Below, piece by piece: positions 27,285-36,014 of a stretch of DNA of 64,000 bases (positions are counted from its first letter, which is position 1; the number at the start of each line of letters is the position of its first letter). This DNA is from an uncultured Bacteroidales bacterium. Lineage in GTDB: Bacteria; Bacteroidota; Bacteroidia; Bacteroidales; UBA932. The stretch is taken from assembly GCA_900316795.1 (NCBI GenBank), contig ONEF01000003.1, forward strand, positions 124,001 through 188,000, given 5' to 3'. The translations under genes were made by a program, and so were the position numbers. The notes under the pieces were generated by a model that saw only the letters and a list, made by a program, of their open reading frames with translations, was not told the DNA's origin and searched no databases.

Positions 27285-28904
27285 TCAGTTTTTGGTATCA
27301 AGCAGAACCTTTGCGTTCTCTATAGCCTGAGCCGTGGTCTTCTCGCCACTCAAAAGACGGGCTATCTCCATAATCCTTTGTTCATGGTCCAGGAATTTCA
27401 AGTGGACCGTATTGCGGCCATCCGCTCCCATCCCCTTGAACACAAGCAGGTGCGCGTTCCCCTTGCTTGCAACTTGTGGAAGATGGGTTATAGCTATTAC
27501 CTGCATATTCTTCCCCATTTTCATAATCTGCTCTCCCATTTTATGGGCCACGCTGCCGGACACTCCTACATCAATCTCATCAAAGAACATCGTAGGCATC
27601 TTCATGTAAGATGCCATAAGGCTTTTGATGCAAAGCATGATGCGAGATTGTTCACCGCCGCTTGCAACTTTGTGAAGTTCCACCATCTTTTCCCTCGGAT
27701 TGGCAGAAAACATCAGCTGCGGATTGTCGGCCCCGTCAGGTGTAAAGTCTCCAGACGCCACCACTTCCACAGAGAGCTGAGCCTGAGGCATCTCGAGGTT
27801 TCGTATGCTGGAAATGAGAACCTTTTGGATTTTCTTGCAGGCTTCTGCCCTCTTTCTTGAAAGTTCAGAAGCTATCTCCCCTCTTTTGTTTTTGTGCTCA
27901 GCGATGCTCTTTTCTATCTTGCCTTTCCTTTCAACAAGGCCCTCTACACCCGCTACAGATGTCTTAAGTTCGTCCCTCAGAGATATGAGGGAAGATATAT
28001 CGCGGAGAGAAAATCTCCTCATCAGAGAATACAGAAGGTCCAAGCGTTCTTCTATCTGTCTGAGCCTCTGCGGAGAAGAAGATATGTTCTCTGAATAACG
28101 CTGAAGGTCAGAGGCAATGTCGCGACATTCTATCCTGCAACTTTCCAGCCTTGATGCCAGACTGTCGAAACCAGGCACTATCGACGATATCTTTTCTGCG
28201 CAACGGGAAGCTTCCCTTAAATCGTGGGCTGCAGAACCTTCATCTCCGTCCAGCAAAGAAACTGCATTAAGCGCTGTTTCCTTGAGCAACTGAGCGTTTT
28301 CCAGCTGTTTCTGTTCTTGTTCAAGCTCCTCAAGCTCTCCTTCTTTCAAAGAAGCTTCTTCAAGTTTCCTGAAATCTTCAGATTTTGAAGAAGCCTCACT
28401 TTCGGCTTTGCTTATTTCCCGGATAATGTCTTCAAGTTCAGACTCAGCTTCATTTACAGCTTCATGTTCAGCCTTATAGAGAGAAAGAAGGTCTGAATTT
28501 GAACAGTAACCGTCTATCATTCCCAACTGGAAATTCCGGTTTCCCAGAAGAAGGTTGCTGTTCTGGGCATGGATATCCAGAAGCTGCAACGCCAACTCCC
28601 CCATCCTGGCAGCGGGAACAGGCTCATCATCAATGAAGAAACGGGAACGCAAAGAAGGAGATATCACCCTCCTTAAAATTGTTTGACCGCATTCAGACGA
28701 GAATACGGCCTCAACTACACAGTTCTTTTTGTCATCGCGGAGGACTGACGGTTCGACCTTGCCTCCTGACAAAAGAGAAACGGCGCCAAGCAAAATGGAT
28801 TTACCGGCACCTGTCTCTCCTGTTATGATTACCAGGCCATCGGGGAATTCGATGTCCAGGTTCTCTATGAGAGCATAATTCTGTATAGTTAACCTTTCAA
28901 GCAC
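27285..28904 (-). CDS. recN: DNA repair protein RecN
   Basis: SMC-like ATPase for double-strand break repair. The N-terminal Walker A is IITGETGAGKSILLGA. A long Glu-rich coiled coil spans about residues 150-370. The C-terminal lobe has KVASGGEQSRIMLCIKSL (signature) and TMFFDEIDVGVSG (Walker B), then VIAITHLPQVASKG. It is 539 residues. The start is GTG and overlaps the rpoZ stop by one base (TAGTG), a translationally coupled arrangement. Confidence 0.94.
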   Translation of the reverse strand: MLERLTIQNYALIENLDIEFPDGLVIITGETGAGKSILLGAVSLLSGGKVEPSVLRDDKKNCVVEAVFSSECGQTILRRVISPSLRSRFFIDDEPVPAARMGELALQLLDIHAQNSNLLLGNRNFQLGMIDGYCSNSDLLSLYKAEHEAVNEAESELEDIIREISKAESEASSKSEDFRKLEEASLKEGELEELEQEQKQLENAQLLKETALNAVSLLDGDEGSAAHDLREASRCAEKISSIVPGFDSLASRLESCRIECRDIASDLQRYSENISSSPQRLRQIEERLDLLYSLMRRFSLRDISSLISLRDELKTSVAGVEGLVERKGKIEKSIAEHKNKRGEIASELSRKRAEACKKIQKVLISSIRNLEMPQAQLSVEVVASGDFTPDGADNPQLMFSANPREKMVELHKVASGGEQSRIMLCIKSLMASYMKMPTMFFDEIDVGVSGSVAHKMGEQIMKMGKNMQVIAITHLPQVASKGNAHLLVFKGMGADGRNTVHLKFLDHEQRIMEIARLLSGEKTTAQAIENAKVLLDTKN

Positions 28905-29230
28905 TAAGATTCAATCTTGCGCCAATATATTTCACCGTCCTGGAATTCCTTGATGGCGGTCAGGGTAGGTTTTGGAAGTTTCTCGTAGTGGCGGGAAATT
29001 TCTATCTGCTCCCTGTTCTCATAAGTCTCCTCAAGGGTGTCGGCTACGTTGCTCTGTGAAAATTCCTCAAGCTTGTCTGAAAGTTCCTTCTTCAGGGCGG
29101 CTGCTATCTGGTTGGCTCTCTTGGCAATTATAACGACGGATTCGTAAATGTTTCCTGTCGGCTCGGACAGTTTGATGATGTCTCTTGTGATTGTGTTGTC
29201 CGGAACCTTTGTCATTTTCTTCTCTTCCAT
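28904..29230 (-). CDS. rpoZ: RNA polymerase omega subunit, Bacteroidetes type
   Basis: A 108-residue RNA polymerase assembly subunit of the Rpb6/omega fold. The core helix pattern is TRDIIKLSEPTGNIYESVVI and AKRANQIAAALKKELSDKL, matching the omega motif in which IAKRANQI pairs with beta prime. It sits between bamD and recN, the standard order in Bacteroidales. It begins 7 bases after bamD. Confidence 0.85.
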   Translation of the reverse strand: MEEKKMTKVPDNTITRDIIKLSEPTGNIYESVVIIAKRANQIAAALKKELSDKLEEFSQSNVADTLEETYENREQIEISRHYEKLPKPTLTAIKEFQDGEIYWRKIES

Positions 29231-29237
29231 ATATGAT

Positions 29238-30368
29238 TTATTGATTTTTGTTATCGTCCTGTTTCTTTTCCTTTTCTTCCTTGGCTTTTGCCTTGGCCTG
29301 CTCGTAGATCTTCATGGCCTCAGCCCTTTCCTGACGTTCCTTGCGCCTCTGGTTCTGTTTCTGGGTACCGGAAGTCTCTTCATTGACCTTCCTTGCCACG
29401 GCACTGCGGCTCTCAGCTTCTTTGACAGCCTTCTTGGCTTCCTTTATAGCGCGTTTGGTGTTCTTCCTGTCTGCCCTTATATTCTTCTTGCTCGCAGCCC
29501 CGTCGGGAGTCACCGCATCTATCTTGGCCACTTCAGCGGCAGCTGCCACTTGAGCGGAATCCAAACCTCCCTTCAGACCTACATACTTCTGCGCCCTTAT
29601 GAACATCTGGTCAAGCTCCTTGCGTTCACTTACCCTCGGATACTCACCGATGAAATTGTAATAATCGTCGATGAAGGTCATGTATCTTTCCTTCTGTTTC
29701 TCCCTGATACTGTTGAAAGCATATTTGTAGGATGACATCGCTGTGTAATACAGGATTTCCTCACGGTACCTGTTGTCTGAATTGTCTCTGAGCACGGACT
29801 TCAGGGCATAATGTGAAGACTTGTAGTCTTTCATCGTATAGTAGAGCTTTGCGCTTTCATAAGCCTTGCGGTCCAGCCTTTCGCCAAATTCGTCCATCAT
29901 AGCCTTGCAGACATCATAGTACTCGCTGCTTGGATTGTCATACATGAATTCGGCAATGGTAGCCATGGCTTTCTGAGTAGGAACCTGATCCAGTTCCCAG
30001 CGGTAGGTTCCCTCATACAGACACTTGATCCTCAAGAATTTTGCCTCTTCGCTCATTGCGCTTCTAGGGAAAACTTCCAGGAACTTGTTGAAGTTAGCCT
30101 CGGCGGTTATGTAGTCCCCGTAACGGTAATTGCTCATGGCGTTGTAGAACTGAACGCTGTCCTCCTTGTCTGTCCCCTGTGAAAGGAAAAGCATGCTCTC
30201 AAAAAGAGATGCAGCCTTGCGGAATTTGCCGTTGTTGTAAAAATACATGGCTCCTCTGAACCTTTCTTCCAGATCCTGTGTACGGAACAAAGATTCGTAG
30301 TAGCTCTTGCAAGCGGAAAGCGCAAAAACCAACAGAAACAAAACTGCTGTAACTTTTATTTTTTTCAT
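29238..30368 (-). CDS. bamD: outer membrane assembly lipoprotein BamD, with charged C-terminal extension
   Basis: BAM complex lipoprotein. The signal MKKIKVTAVLFLLVFALSAC has its cysteine at about residue 20. TPR-like helices follow (RGAMYFYNNGKFRKAASLFESM, MSNYRYGDYITAEANFNKFL, EEAKFLRIKCLY) through about residue 265. The last 90 residues are very rich in Lys, Glu, Ala and Arg, an extension beyond typical BamD of about 245-280 residues, predicted helical. That tail is seen in some Bacteroidetes and its role is not known to me. Confidence 0.9.
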   Translation of the reverse strand: MKKIKVTAVLFLLVFALSACKSYYESLFRTQDLEERFRGAMYFYNNGKFRKAASLFESMLFLSQGTDKEDSVQFYNAMSNYRYGDYITAEANFNKFLEVFPRSAMSEEAKFLRIKCLYEGTYRWELDQVPTQKAMATIAEFMYDNPSSEYYDVCKAMMDEFGERLDRKAYESAKLYYTMKDYKSSHYALKSVLRDNSDNRYREEILYYTAMSSYKYAFNSIREKQKERYMTFIDDYYNFIGEYPRVSERKELDQMFIRAQKYVGLKGGLDSAQVAAAAEVAKIDAVTPDGAASKKNIRADRKNTKRAIKEAKKAVKEAESRSAVARKVNEETSGTQKQNQRRKERQERAEAMKIYEQAKAKAKEEKEKKQDDNKNQ

Positions 30369-30377
30369 CCTCTTCTT

Positions 30378-31304
30378 TTATTGGCCTTGCAGGAAACGGT
30401 CTGCCTCAATGGCAGCCCTGCAACCTGATGCAGCGGCCGTAATAGCTTGTTTATAATGTACATCCATGACATCGCCTGCAGCAAAAACGCCAGGGATATT
30501 GGTTCTTGGAGAGTCCGGTTCTGTAATTATGTAACCGTCCTTGTCTGTCTTTACCCAAGGAGCAAACACTTCTGAATTCGGATGGTGACCTACGGCAAGG
30601 AACACTCCTGAAACAGGAACCGTCCTAATATCTCCGCTGATCTTATCTTCAATCTTTATGCCACTGACTCCCTTCAGGTCACCGACAACTTCCTTCGGAA
30701 GGCTGTTCCAGAGAACTTCTATGTTTTCTTTTGAGGCAACTTTCTGCTGCATTGCCTTTGAAGCCCTCATCTGGTCCCTGCGGACAATCATATAAACCTT
30801 GCGGCACATTCCTGCCAGGTAAACCGCCTCTTCGCAGGCTGTGTCACCTCCGCCGATAACAGCAACATCCTGTTTGCGGTAAAAGAAACCGTCACAGGTT
30901 GCGCATGCACTTACACCGCTCCCCCTTAATTCCTGTTCCCCAGGTATTCCGAGGTACTTGGCACTGGCACCTGTTGCAATTATCAAAGTATCAGCCTCCA
31001 CGGTGAGATTACCGTCTATAGTGGCTTTGAACGGGCGGGAAGAAAGGTCGCAGGAAGTAATTGTTCCTGTACGGATCTCGGCCCCTACCCTCTCAGCCTG
31101 CCTGCGCATGTTGTCAACCAGTACGGTCCCGTCTATCCCCTCAGGAAATCCCGGGAAATTCTCCACCACGGTAGTTGTCGTAAGCTGCCCGCCAAGCTCC
31201 ATCCCGCTGTAAATGACAGGAGCCTGGTTTGCCCTTGCGGCATAAATCGCTGCCGTATAACCGGCCGGACCGCTACCGGCAATAAGAACCTTGATTCTCT
31301 CCAT
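30378..31304 (-). CDS. trxB: thioredoxin reductase
   Basis: NADPH- and FAD-dependent reductase for thioredoxin, cytosolic. The FAD motif is VLIAGSGPAGYTAAIYAARA, the redox pair is SACATCDGFFYR, the NADPH motif is VAVIGGGDTACEEAVYLA, and the C-terminal FAD contact is GVFAAGDVMD. The start at the ATG before ERIKVLIAG gives 308 residues; 26 further in-frame codons upstream overlap the neighbouring gene and are rejected. It lies 9 bases before bamD. Confidence 0.95.
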   Translation of the reverse strand: MERIKVLIAGSGPAGYTAAIYAARANQAPVIYSGMELGGQLTTTTVVENFPGFPEGIDGTVLVDNMRRQAERVGAEIRTGTITSCDLSSRPFKATIDGNLTVEADTLIIATGASAKYLGIPGEQELRGSGVSACATCDGFFYRKQDVAVIGGGDTACEEAVYLAGMCRKVYMIVRRDQMRASKAMQQKVASKENIEVLWNSLPKEVVGDLKGVSGIKIEDKISGDIRTVPVSGVFLAVGHHPNSEVFAPWVKTDKDGYIITEPDSPRTNIPGVFAAGDVMDVHYKQAITAAASGCRAAIEADRFLQGQ

Positions 31305-31320
31305 AATCCTCCGAATATAG

Positions 31321-32325
31321 TTAGCTTGCAAATTTAGTAAATCTGTCGCGAATATGAAACACCAGTCTCTGCATCCATACAAGCAGAAGGGACAAAGCCC
31401 ATCTTGAAAGCAGGATCACCCACCATATCCCGCCCACAGAAACAAACAGGACCAGGTCTTCTATATTGCTGTGGGAAATGCAGATATGTGTATTGAGCAG
31501 CTGGATGTCCCGATCTGAAATCCTGCCTTTTTCCTTCTCCTGGAACATTACGGCGGCTCCGTACGCAAGGCCCAATGTGTTGGCCACAATCCAAAGGAAA
31601 GACGTGTCTGAAGGCAGCCCGAAAAGCTTGAGCGGCCAGCGGATGACATCCGTCAGGACCTTCATTATCCCGAACTCGTTGAGTATCTGCTGGATGACGG
31701 AAAGAAGAAGAATCAGAACGCTCATCTTCAGGCAAAGCTTCAGCAGAGAAAGAGCCCAAGGGCCTATGCTGGAGGCCAGGGTAATCTGCTCGGCCTCCAC
31801 CTGTCCGATTGTTCCCTGCGCCTCGTAGGGAAGTATCCTGTTCAGCACAAAAGCCAGCAGCAGCCCCCCGAAAGTCCTTTCCAGGACTATCCACACGGCA
31901 GACGAACCGGTTTTTTTCTGGACAGCCGTCTCCACTATCATGTTGTGGGAACAAAGGACCAGCACTGCCAGGATTGTCACGCTCCTTGCGCTCAAGTTCA
32001 ACGATGCAGAAGCCGCTATCGCTGAATAGACATTTACAAAATAACCGCTCACATAAGCAAGCGAAGCTTCTCCCGGCAGGCCGATGAAACTCATCACGGG
32101 CTCAAGGCTGCGGCTGATCCAGGGAAGAGCCCCCGTCAGACGCAGGATGTAAATGACAACAGAAACCGTGGCAGTGATCCTTATCACCCACCACATAGTT
32201 TTCAACGCCCCGGGAAGGGCTTCTTTAACACAAGAGGAAAGCCTCCCGCCGAAACTTTTGGCAGATGGCTTTCCGGGAACTTTTTCTTCCAATGGAATAT
32301 CAGGTTTTCGCCGGCGCACGGTCAA
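31321..32325 (-). CDS. Gate-domain (nucleoside recognition) inner membrane protein
   Basis: A 334-residue polytopic membrane protein with two repeated Gate domains as in SpmA/SpmB and YjiH. It shows helices such as ATVSVVIYILRLTGALPWI, YVSGYFVNVYSAIAASASLN and SVTILAVLVLCSHNMIVETAV in the first half and WALSLLKLCLKMSVLILLLS in the second. The substrate is unknown. The start is uncertain: the reading frame opens just after a stop with TTG at 32325 and GTG at 32319. The first ATG is 43 codons in, inside the first membrane segment, so an unusual start codon is likely. It lies between rubrerythrin (upstream) and trxB. Confidence 0.8.
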   Translation of the reverse strand: MTVRRRKPDIPLEEKVPGKPSAKSFGGRLSSCVKEALPGALKTMWWVIRITATVSVVIYILRLTGALPWISRSLEPVMSFIGLPGEASLAYVSGYFVNVYSAIAASASLNLSARSVTILAVLVLCSHNMIVETAVQKKTGSSAVWIVLERTFGGLLLAFVLNRILPYEAQGTIGQVEAEQITLASSIGPWALSLLKLCLKMSVLILLLSVIQQILNEFGIMKVLTDVIRWPLKLFGLPSDTSFLWIVANTLGLAYGAAVMFQEKEKGRISDRDIQLLNTHICISHSNIEDLVLFVSVGGIWWVILLSRWALSLLLVWMQRLVFHIRDRFTKFAS

Positions 32326-32366
32326 ATGCCTTCAGGCCTCTTGTCCTGATGCCGGCAACTCTGGTT

Positions 32367-32942
32367 TCAATAATTTTCTCCTTTAACCTCAAAGTAGGCC
32401 TGAGGATGCTGGCAGGCAGGGCACTCCTTTGGAGCGTTCTTTCCGCGGAACACATATCCGCAGTTGCGGCACTTCCATACGACAACCTCGTCTTTTTCAA
32501 ACACCTTGCCGCTCTTGAGGTTCTTCAGAAGGGCACGGTATCTCTTCTCGTGAGCCTTCTCGGCGACGGCTATCTCCTTGAAGCACTTTGCTATCTCAGG
32601 AAAGCCCTCTTCCTTTGCAACAGCTGCGAATTCAGGATATACCGTCTTCCACTCCTCGAGTTCTCCGTCTGCTGCAGCCTTAAGGTTGTCAGCTGTCGAG
32701 CCGATGACTCCGGCAGGGAAAGATGCTGTGATCTCAACCATTCCTCCCTCCAGGAACTTGAAGAATTTCTTGGCGTGCTCCTTCTCGTTGTCAGCAGTCT
32801 CGGTGAAGAATGCGCTGATCTGCTCATAACCCTCTTTCTTTGCGGCACTTGCAAAGAAGGTATAACGGTTTCTGGCCTGGCTCTCGCCCGCGAAAGCGCA
32901 GAGCAGGTTCTTTTCAGTCTTGGTACCTTTCAAACTTTTCAT
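32367..32942 (-). CDS. rbr: rubrerythrin
   Basis: Di-iron peroxidase that removes hydrogen peroxide in anaerobes. The N-terminal ferritin-like four-helix domain has CAFAGESQARNRYTFFA and ETADNEKEHAKKFFKF, then ELEEWKTVYPEFAAVAKEEG and AVAEKAHEKRYRALL (Glu and His iron ligands). The C-terminal rubredoxin-like domain has two CxxC pairs, KCRNCGYVFRG and ECPACQHP. It is 191 residues, full length. The leader carries an inverted repeat. Confidence 0.96.
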   Translation of the reverse strand: MKSLKGTKTEKNLLCAFAGESQARNRYTFFASAAKKEGYEQISAFFTETADNEKEHAKKFFKFLEGGMVEITASFPAGVIGSTADNLKAAADGELEEWKTVYPEFAAVAKEEGFPEIAKCFKEIAVAEKAHEKRYRALLKNLKSGKVFEKDEVVVWKCRNCGYVFRGKNAPKECPACQHPQAYFEVKGENY

Positions 32943-32981
32943 AAGTGTATTGTTGTAAAAAAATTCTCAGCGATAAAACCA

Positions 32982-33039
32982 TACTTGAGCCCCTCTTCCG
33001 GTACATATTCACCCTTCTCTCAAGTACCGTGCAAATTTA
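32982..33039 (-). promoter_or_regulatory. rubrerythrin promoter and structured leader
   Basis: On minus, TAAATTTG (33039-33032) matches the -7 consensus. About 6 bases later an 8-bp inverted repeat begins: TACTTGAG (33026-33019) with CTCAAGTA (32989-32982), 29-base loop, within an 80-90-base leader. It could be an RNA stem or an operator. Confidence 0.5.
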
Positions 33040-33073
33040 TGAAAAACTACACAATGAGTGCGCATTTTTGCCC

Positions 33074-33976
33074 TTAAACGCTACTGACCTCTTCATTTTT
33101 TCTTGGTCGGGAGCAGAGAATGATTATGAACACCGCGGCAAAAACCAGCAGCATCCCGGTCAGGGAATTCAGGGTGAACCTCTCGCCGAAGAAAACCACG
33201 CCGTTGAGAACGGCCACCAAAGGTTCCATGCAGCCAAGGATTGCAGTGATTGTGGAACCTGCCATCTGGATGGCATAGATCAGGGCAAAGTCGCTGACCA
33301 ATGTAGGGATAATTGCAAGTGCCAGAGCATAAGCCCACTGCTGCCCCGTAGCAAGAGGAGTGAAGTGCGCCCCCTTGACCAGCACATTCACAAAGAATAT
33401 CACGGCCGAGAAGAAAAGTACCAGGAAAGTCTGCTTCATCCCGTTCATTTTCATCACGACCGGAGTACGGTTCACTCCAACTATGTATGTCGGGTAAGTT
33501 ATGACAGTCACCATAACAAGCAGGAAGCCCGTCAGGGAGATCTTTTCTCCCGACACTCCTCCCGACAGGAAGAAAACTCCGGCAATTCCTGCCATTATCG
33601 CGATGATCTTCCACAATGAAACCTTCTCCTTGAAAAGCAGTATCATGGCAAGAGCCACCACCACCGGATAGAAGAAATGGATGGTTGTTGCCGTACCGCT
33701 TGAGATGTATTTATAAGATGCTGTAAGGAAGAAACTTGTGGCAGCATAGAATATGGACAGCAGCCCCATTGCAAGAATTTCCTTTCCGGTACATCTGAGA
33801 CTCACGCCCTTGATCTTGCATATTATCCACATGAAGAAAGAAGCCAGGGCAAAGCGGTAGAAGCACAGGCTGTCCAGCTCTATTCCGCTCCCCAGAAGCG
33901 GAATGGAAAACAGCGGTATGAAACCGAACGTCGCGCTTGCCAGCATAGCCAGCAGAAGACCCTTGAATTTCTTCAT
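33074..33976 (-). CDS. EamA/DMT-family transporter
   Basis: A 300-residue inner-membrane exporter with ten predicted helices in two EamA repeats. The first repeat opens LLLAMLASATFGFIPLFSIP and contains TASYKYISSGTATTIHFFYPVVVALAMILLF. The second has VVMKMNGMKQTFLVLFFSAV and QMAGSTITAILGCMEPLVAVLNGVVFFGE, the last being the EamA end motif. The substrate cannot be read from sequence. The ATG at 33976 is preferred over the GTG one codon earlier. It is divergent from an Asp/Glu racemase gene. Confidence 0.9.
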   Translation of the reverse strand: MKKFKGLLLAMLASATFGFIPLFSIPLLGSGIELDSLCFYRFALASFFMWIICKIKGVSLRCTGKEILAMGLLSIFYAATSFFLTASYKYISSGTATTIHFFYPVVVALAMILLFKEKVSLWKIIAIMAGIAGVFFLSGGVSGEKISLTGFLLVMVTVITYPTYIVGVNRTPVVMKMNGMKQTFLVLFFSAVIFFVNVLVKGAHFTPLATGQQWAYALALAIIPTLVSDFALIYAIQMAGSTITAILGCMEPLVAVLNGVVFFGERFTLNSLTGMLLVFAAVFIIILCSRPRKNEEVSSV

Positions 33977-33995
33977 CACCTAAAATTTGAGAGCG

Positions 33996-34023
33996 CAAAT
34001 ATAGCCGATTCTGAGTATATTTG
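33996..34023. promoter_or_regulatory. divergent -7 promoter elements for the EamA gene and the racemase operon
   Basis: CAAATATA at 33996-34003 (TATATTTG on minus) and TATATTTG at 34016-34023 (plus) lie back to back, 12 bases apart, in the 69-base divergent gap. Confidence 0.6.
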
Positions 34024-34045
34024 TTTTTTGTAAAACTCAAAAAAA

Positions 34046-34750
34046 ATGAAGACAGACAAGACACTTGGAGTATTGGGCGGTATGGGCCCCGCCGCTACAG
34101 CTGATTTTCTTATGCTGCTGGCTAAGAAAGACCCTGCAGAATGCGATCAGGAGCATCCGAGAATGATTGTATATGAATATACTGAAACTCCGGACAGGAC
34201 AACCTACCTCCTTGGCAAAGGCCCGGATCCACGCCGTTACCTAAGGGAAGGCCTCGAGACCCTGATCGGCTGGGGAGCAGACTACCTGTGCGTAACCTGC
34301 AACACGGCCCATTATTTCATAGACGAATTCCGCAGCGAACTTTCAAAGCCCGTAATCCATATAATTGACGAGACCATCCGCAAAGTCAGCAAGGTATCTC
34401 CAAACGGAGCCTGGCTGACGGCCACCCTGGGCACGATGAAAACCGGCCTGTACCAAAGACACGCCAAAGACAGCGGTTACAACTTTGACATAGCGGACTA
34501 CCAGACACAGGTGGATATCCACGACGTGACGGACCTTGTGAAGGCAGGAAAGATCGAGGAAGCCGGAAAGAAGTTCCGCCCTATCATAGAAGGTCTGTGG
34601 AAGATAAAGGAGCAGCCTATAGTTGGAGCCTGCACCGAGATTCCTATCGCCTATGCCGCCACAGGACTGGATCCAAAGATGCACATAAGCAGCCTGGATG
34701 CCTTGGCAGACGGCTGCGTAAGAGAACTTTACGGAGTGGAGTTGTACTAA
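34046..34750 (+). CDS. aspartate/glutamate racemase family protein
   Basis: A 234-residue PLP-independent racemase of the Asp/Glu/hydantoin racemase superfamily. The N-terminal LGVLGGMGPAATADFL is the aspartate-racemase type. The two catalytic cysteines are in LCVTCNTAHYF (C85) and VGACTEIPIAY (about C196), both with the usual neighbours. Substrate specificity (Asp or Glu) is not certain; the GGMGP start and the CTEI motif favour aspartate. A DAACS symporter gene starts 15 bases later, so uptake and racemisation of acidic amino acids may be linked (inference). Confidence 0.88.
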   Translation: MKTDKTLGVLGGMGPAATADFLMLLAKKDPAECDQEHPRMIVYEYTETPDRTTYLLGKGPDPRRYLREGLETLIGWGADYLCVTCNTAHYFIDEFRSELSKPVIHIIDETIRKVSKVSPNGAWLTATLGTMKTGLYQRHAKDSGYNFDIADYQTQVDIHDVTDLVKAGKIEEAGKKFRPIIEGLWKIKEQPIVGACTEIPIAYAATGLDPKMHISSLDALADGCVRELYGVELY

Positions 34751-34765
34751 AAGACTGTTATCGCG

Positions 34766-36001
34766 ATGAAAAAAATTAAGATTGCTCTTCCTTGGCAGAT
34801 ACTCATAGGTCTTCTGCTCGGTGCAATGTTCGGGATTACCCTTCCGCAATATGCAGGATACATAGACTGGGCCGGACAGATTTTCCTCAGGGCCCTGAAG
34901 ATGATCATCATACCTCTGGTATTCACGTCCCTGGTGGTGGGTGTCGCCAGCATCAACTCCTCCAAAGACCTTGGCCGAATAGCAGGAAAGACCATGCTCT
35001 ACTACCTGGCCACCACAGCCATAGCAATAGCTATAGGCCTGGTGCTCGTGAACCTTGTCAGGCCCGGAGTAGGAGCCAACCTGCCTATGCCGGAGAACGT
35101 TGACCTTTCCACTGTGGGCAAGAGCCAGACCTCCTTCATGGACCAGATCATCCACATAGTTCCGGACAACATCTTCAAGGAGATGAGCGCAGGCAACATC
35201 CTCCCTGTCATTTTCTTCGCGATAATCTTCGGCTTCTTCATTACAAGGAGCGCTGAAAAGACCAAGACCACCCTGCTGGACCTCTGCAACTCCATTAACG
35301 AGGTGATAATGAAGATCACGATGTTCATAATCAAGCTGGCCCCTTATGGAGTTTTCGCTATCGTTTCCAACATGCTTGCCAAGCAGATAAACGCTGGAAA
35401 CGATATTCTCGACCTGGTGCAGTCTCTCGGCATCTATCTGCTTGTGGTATGGGCCGGAATGTTGATTCAGTTCTTCGGAGTGCTGCCGGCAGGAGTGTTC
35501 TTCCTCGGAAGAGAGCATCCTTACCGCCACATGAAGAAGATGTCCACCGCCATACTGACAGCCTTTTCCACCTGCTCTTCCGGAGCCGCCCTTCCTATTT
35601 CTATGAGAGACAGTGAGGCCAAATGCGGCATCTCAAACAAGATAACGAGCTTCGTGCTTCCTCTGGGAGCCACTGTCAACATGAACGGAACTGCCCTTTA
35701 TGAAGGAGTTACCGTACTTTTCATAGCACAGGTTTATGGTATAGAAATGTCTATTGTACAGCAACTGATTGTGCTTGGGACAGTTATGCTTTCTGCAATA
35801 GGCACGGCCGGCATTCCTATGGCCGGATTCGTGATGCTGTCCATAGCCCTGAGCGTGGCAGGACTTCCTCTTGAGGCGATGGGCCTGGTTCTTGCAATAG
35901 ACCAGCTGTGCGATATGCCGAGGACAGCTACCAATTCCTACGGAGATGCTTGCGGAGCGGTAATCATAGCCAAGAGCGAAGGCGAGAAACTGACAATATA
36001 A
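34766..36001 (+). CDS. dicarboxylate/amino acid:cation symporter (DAACS)
   Basis: A 411-residue inner-membrane symporter of the GltP/GltT/DctA family for glutamate, aspartate or C4-dicarboxylates. The N-terminus IALPWQILIGLLLGAMFGI is followed by the usual eight helices and re-entrant loops. The HP1 serine-rich motif appears in AFSTCSSGAALPISM, TM7 in VLPLGATVNMNGTALYEG (NMDGT class, here NMNGT), and HP2 in AIGTAGIPMAGFVML. The start ATG overlaps a TTATCGCGAT palindrome copy (34758-34767). It lies between the racemase and a histidine phosphatase. Confidence 0.93.
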   Translation: MKKIKIALPWQILIGLLLGAMFGITLPQYAGYIDWAGQIFLRALKMIIIPLVFTSLVVGVASINSSKDLGRIAGKTMLYYLATTAIAIAIGLVLVNLVRPGVGANLPMPENVDLSTVGKSQTSFMDQIIHIVPDNIFKEMSAGNILPVIFFAIIFGFFITRSAEKTKTTLLDLCNSINEVIMKITMFIIKLAPYGVFAIVSNMLAKQINAGNDILDLVQSLGIYLLVVWAGMLIQFFGVLPAGVFFLGREHPYRHMKKMSTAILTAFSTCSSGAALPISMRDSEAKCGISNKITSFVLPLGATVNMNGTALYEGVTVLFIAQVYGIEMSIVQQLIVLGTVMLSAIGTAGIPMAGFVMLSIALSVAGLPLEAMGLVLAIDQLCDMPRTATNSYGDACGAVIIAKSEGEKLTI

Positions 36002-36014
36002 GATTAAGCGATAT

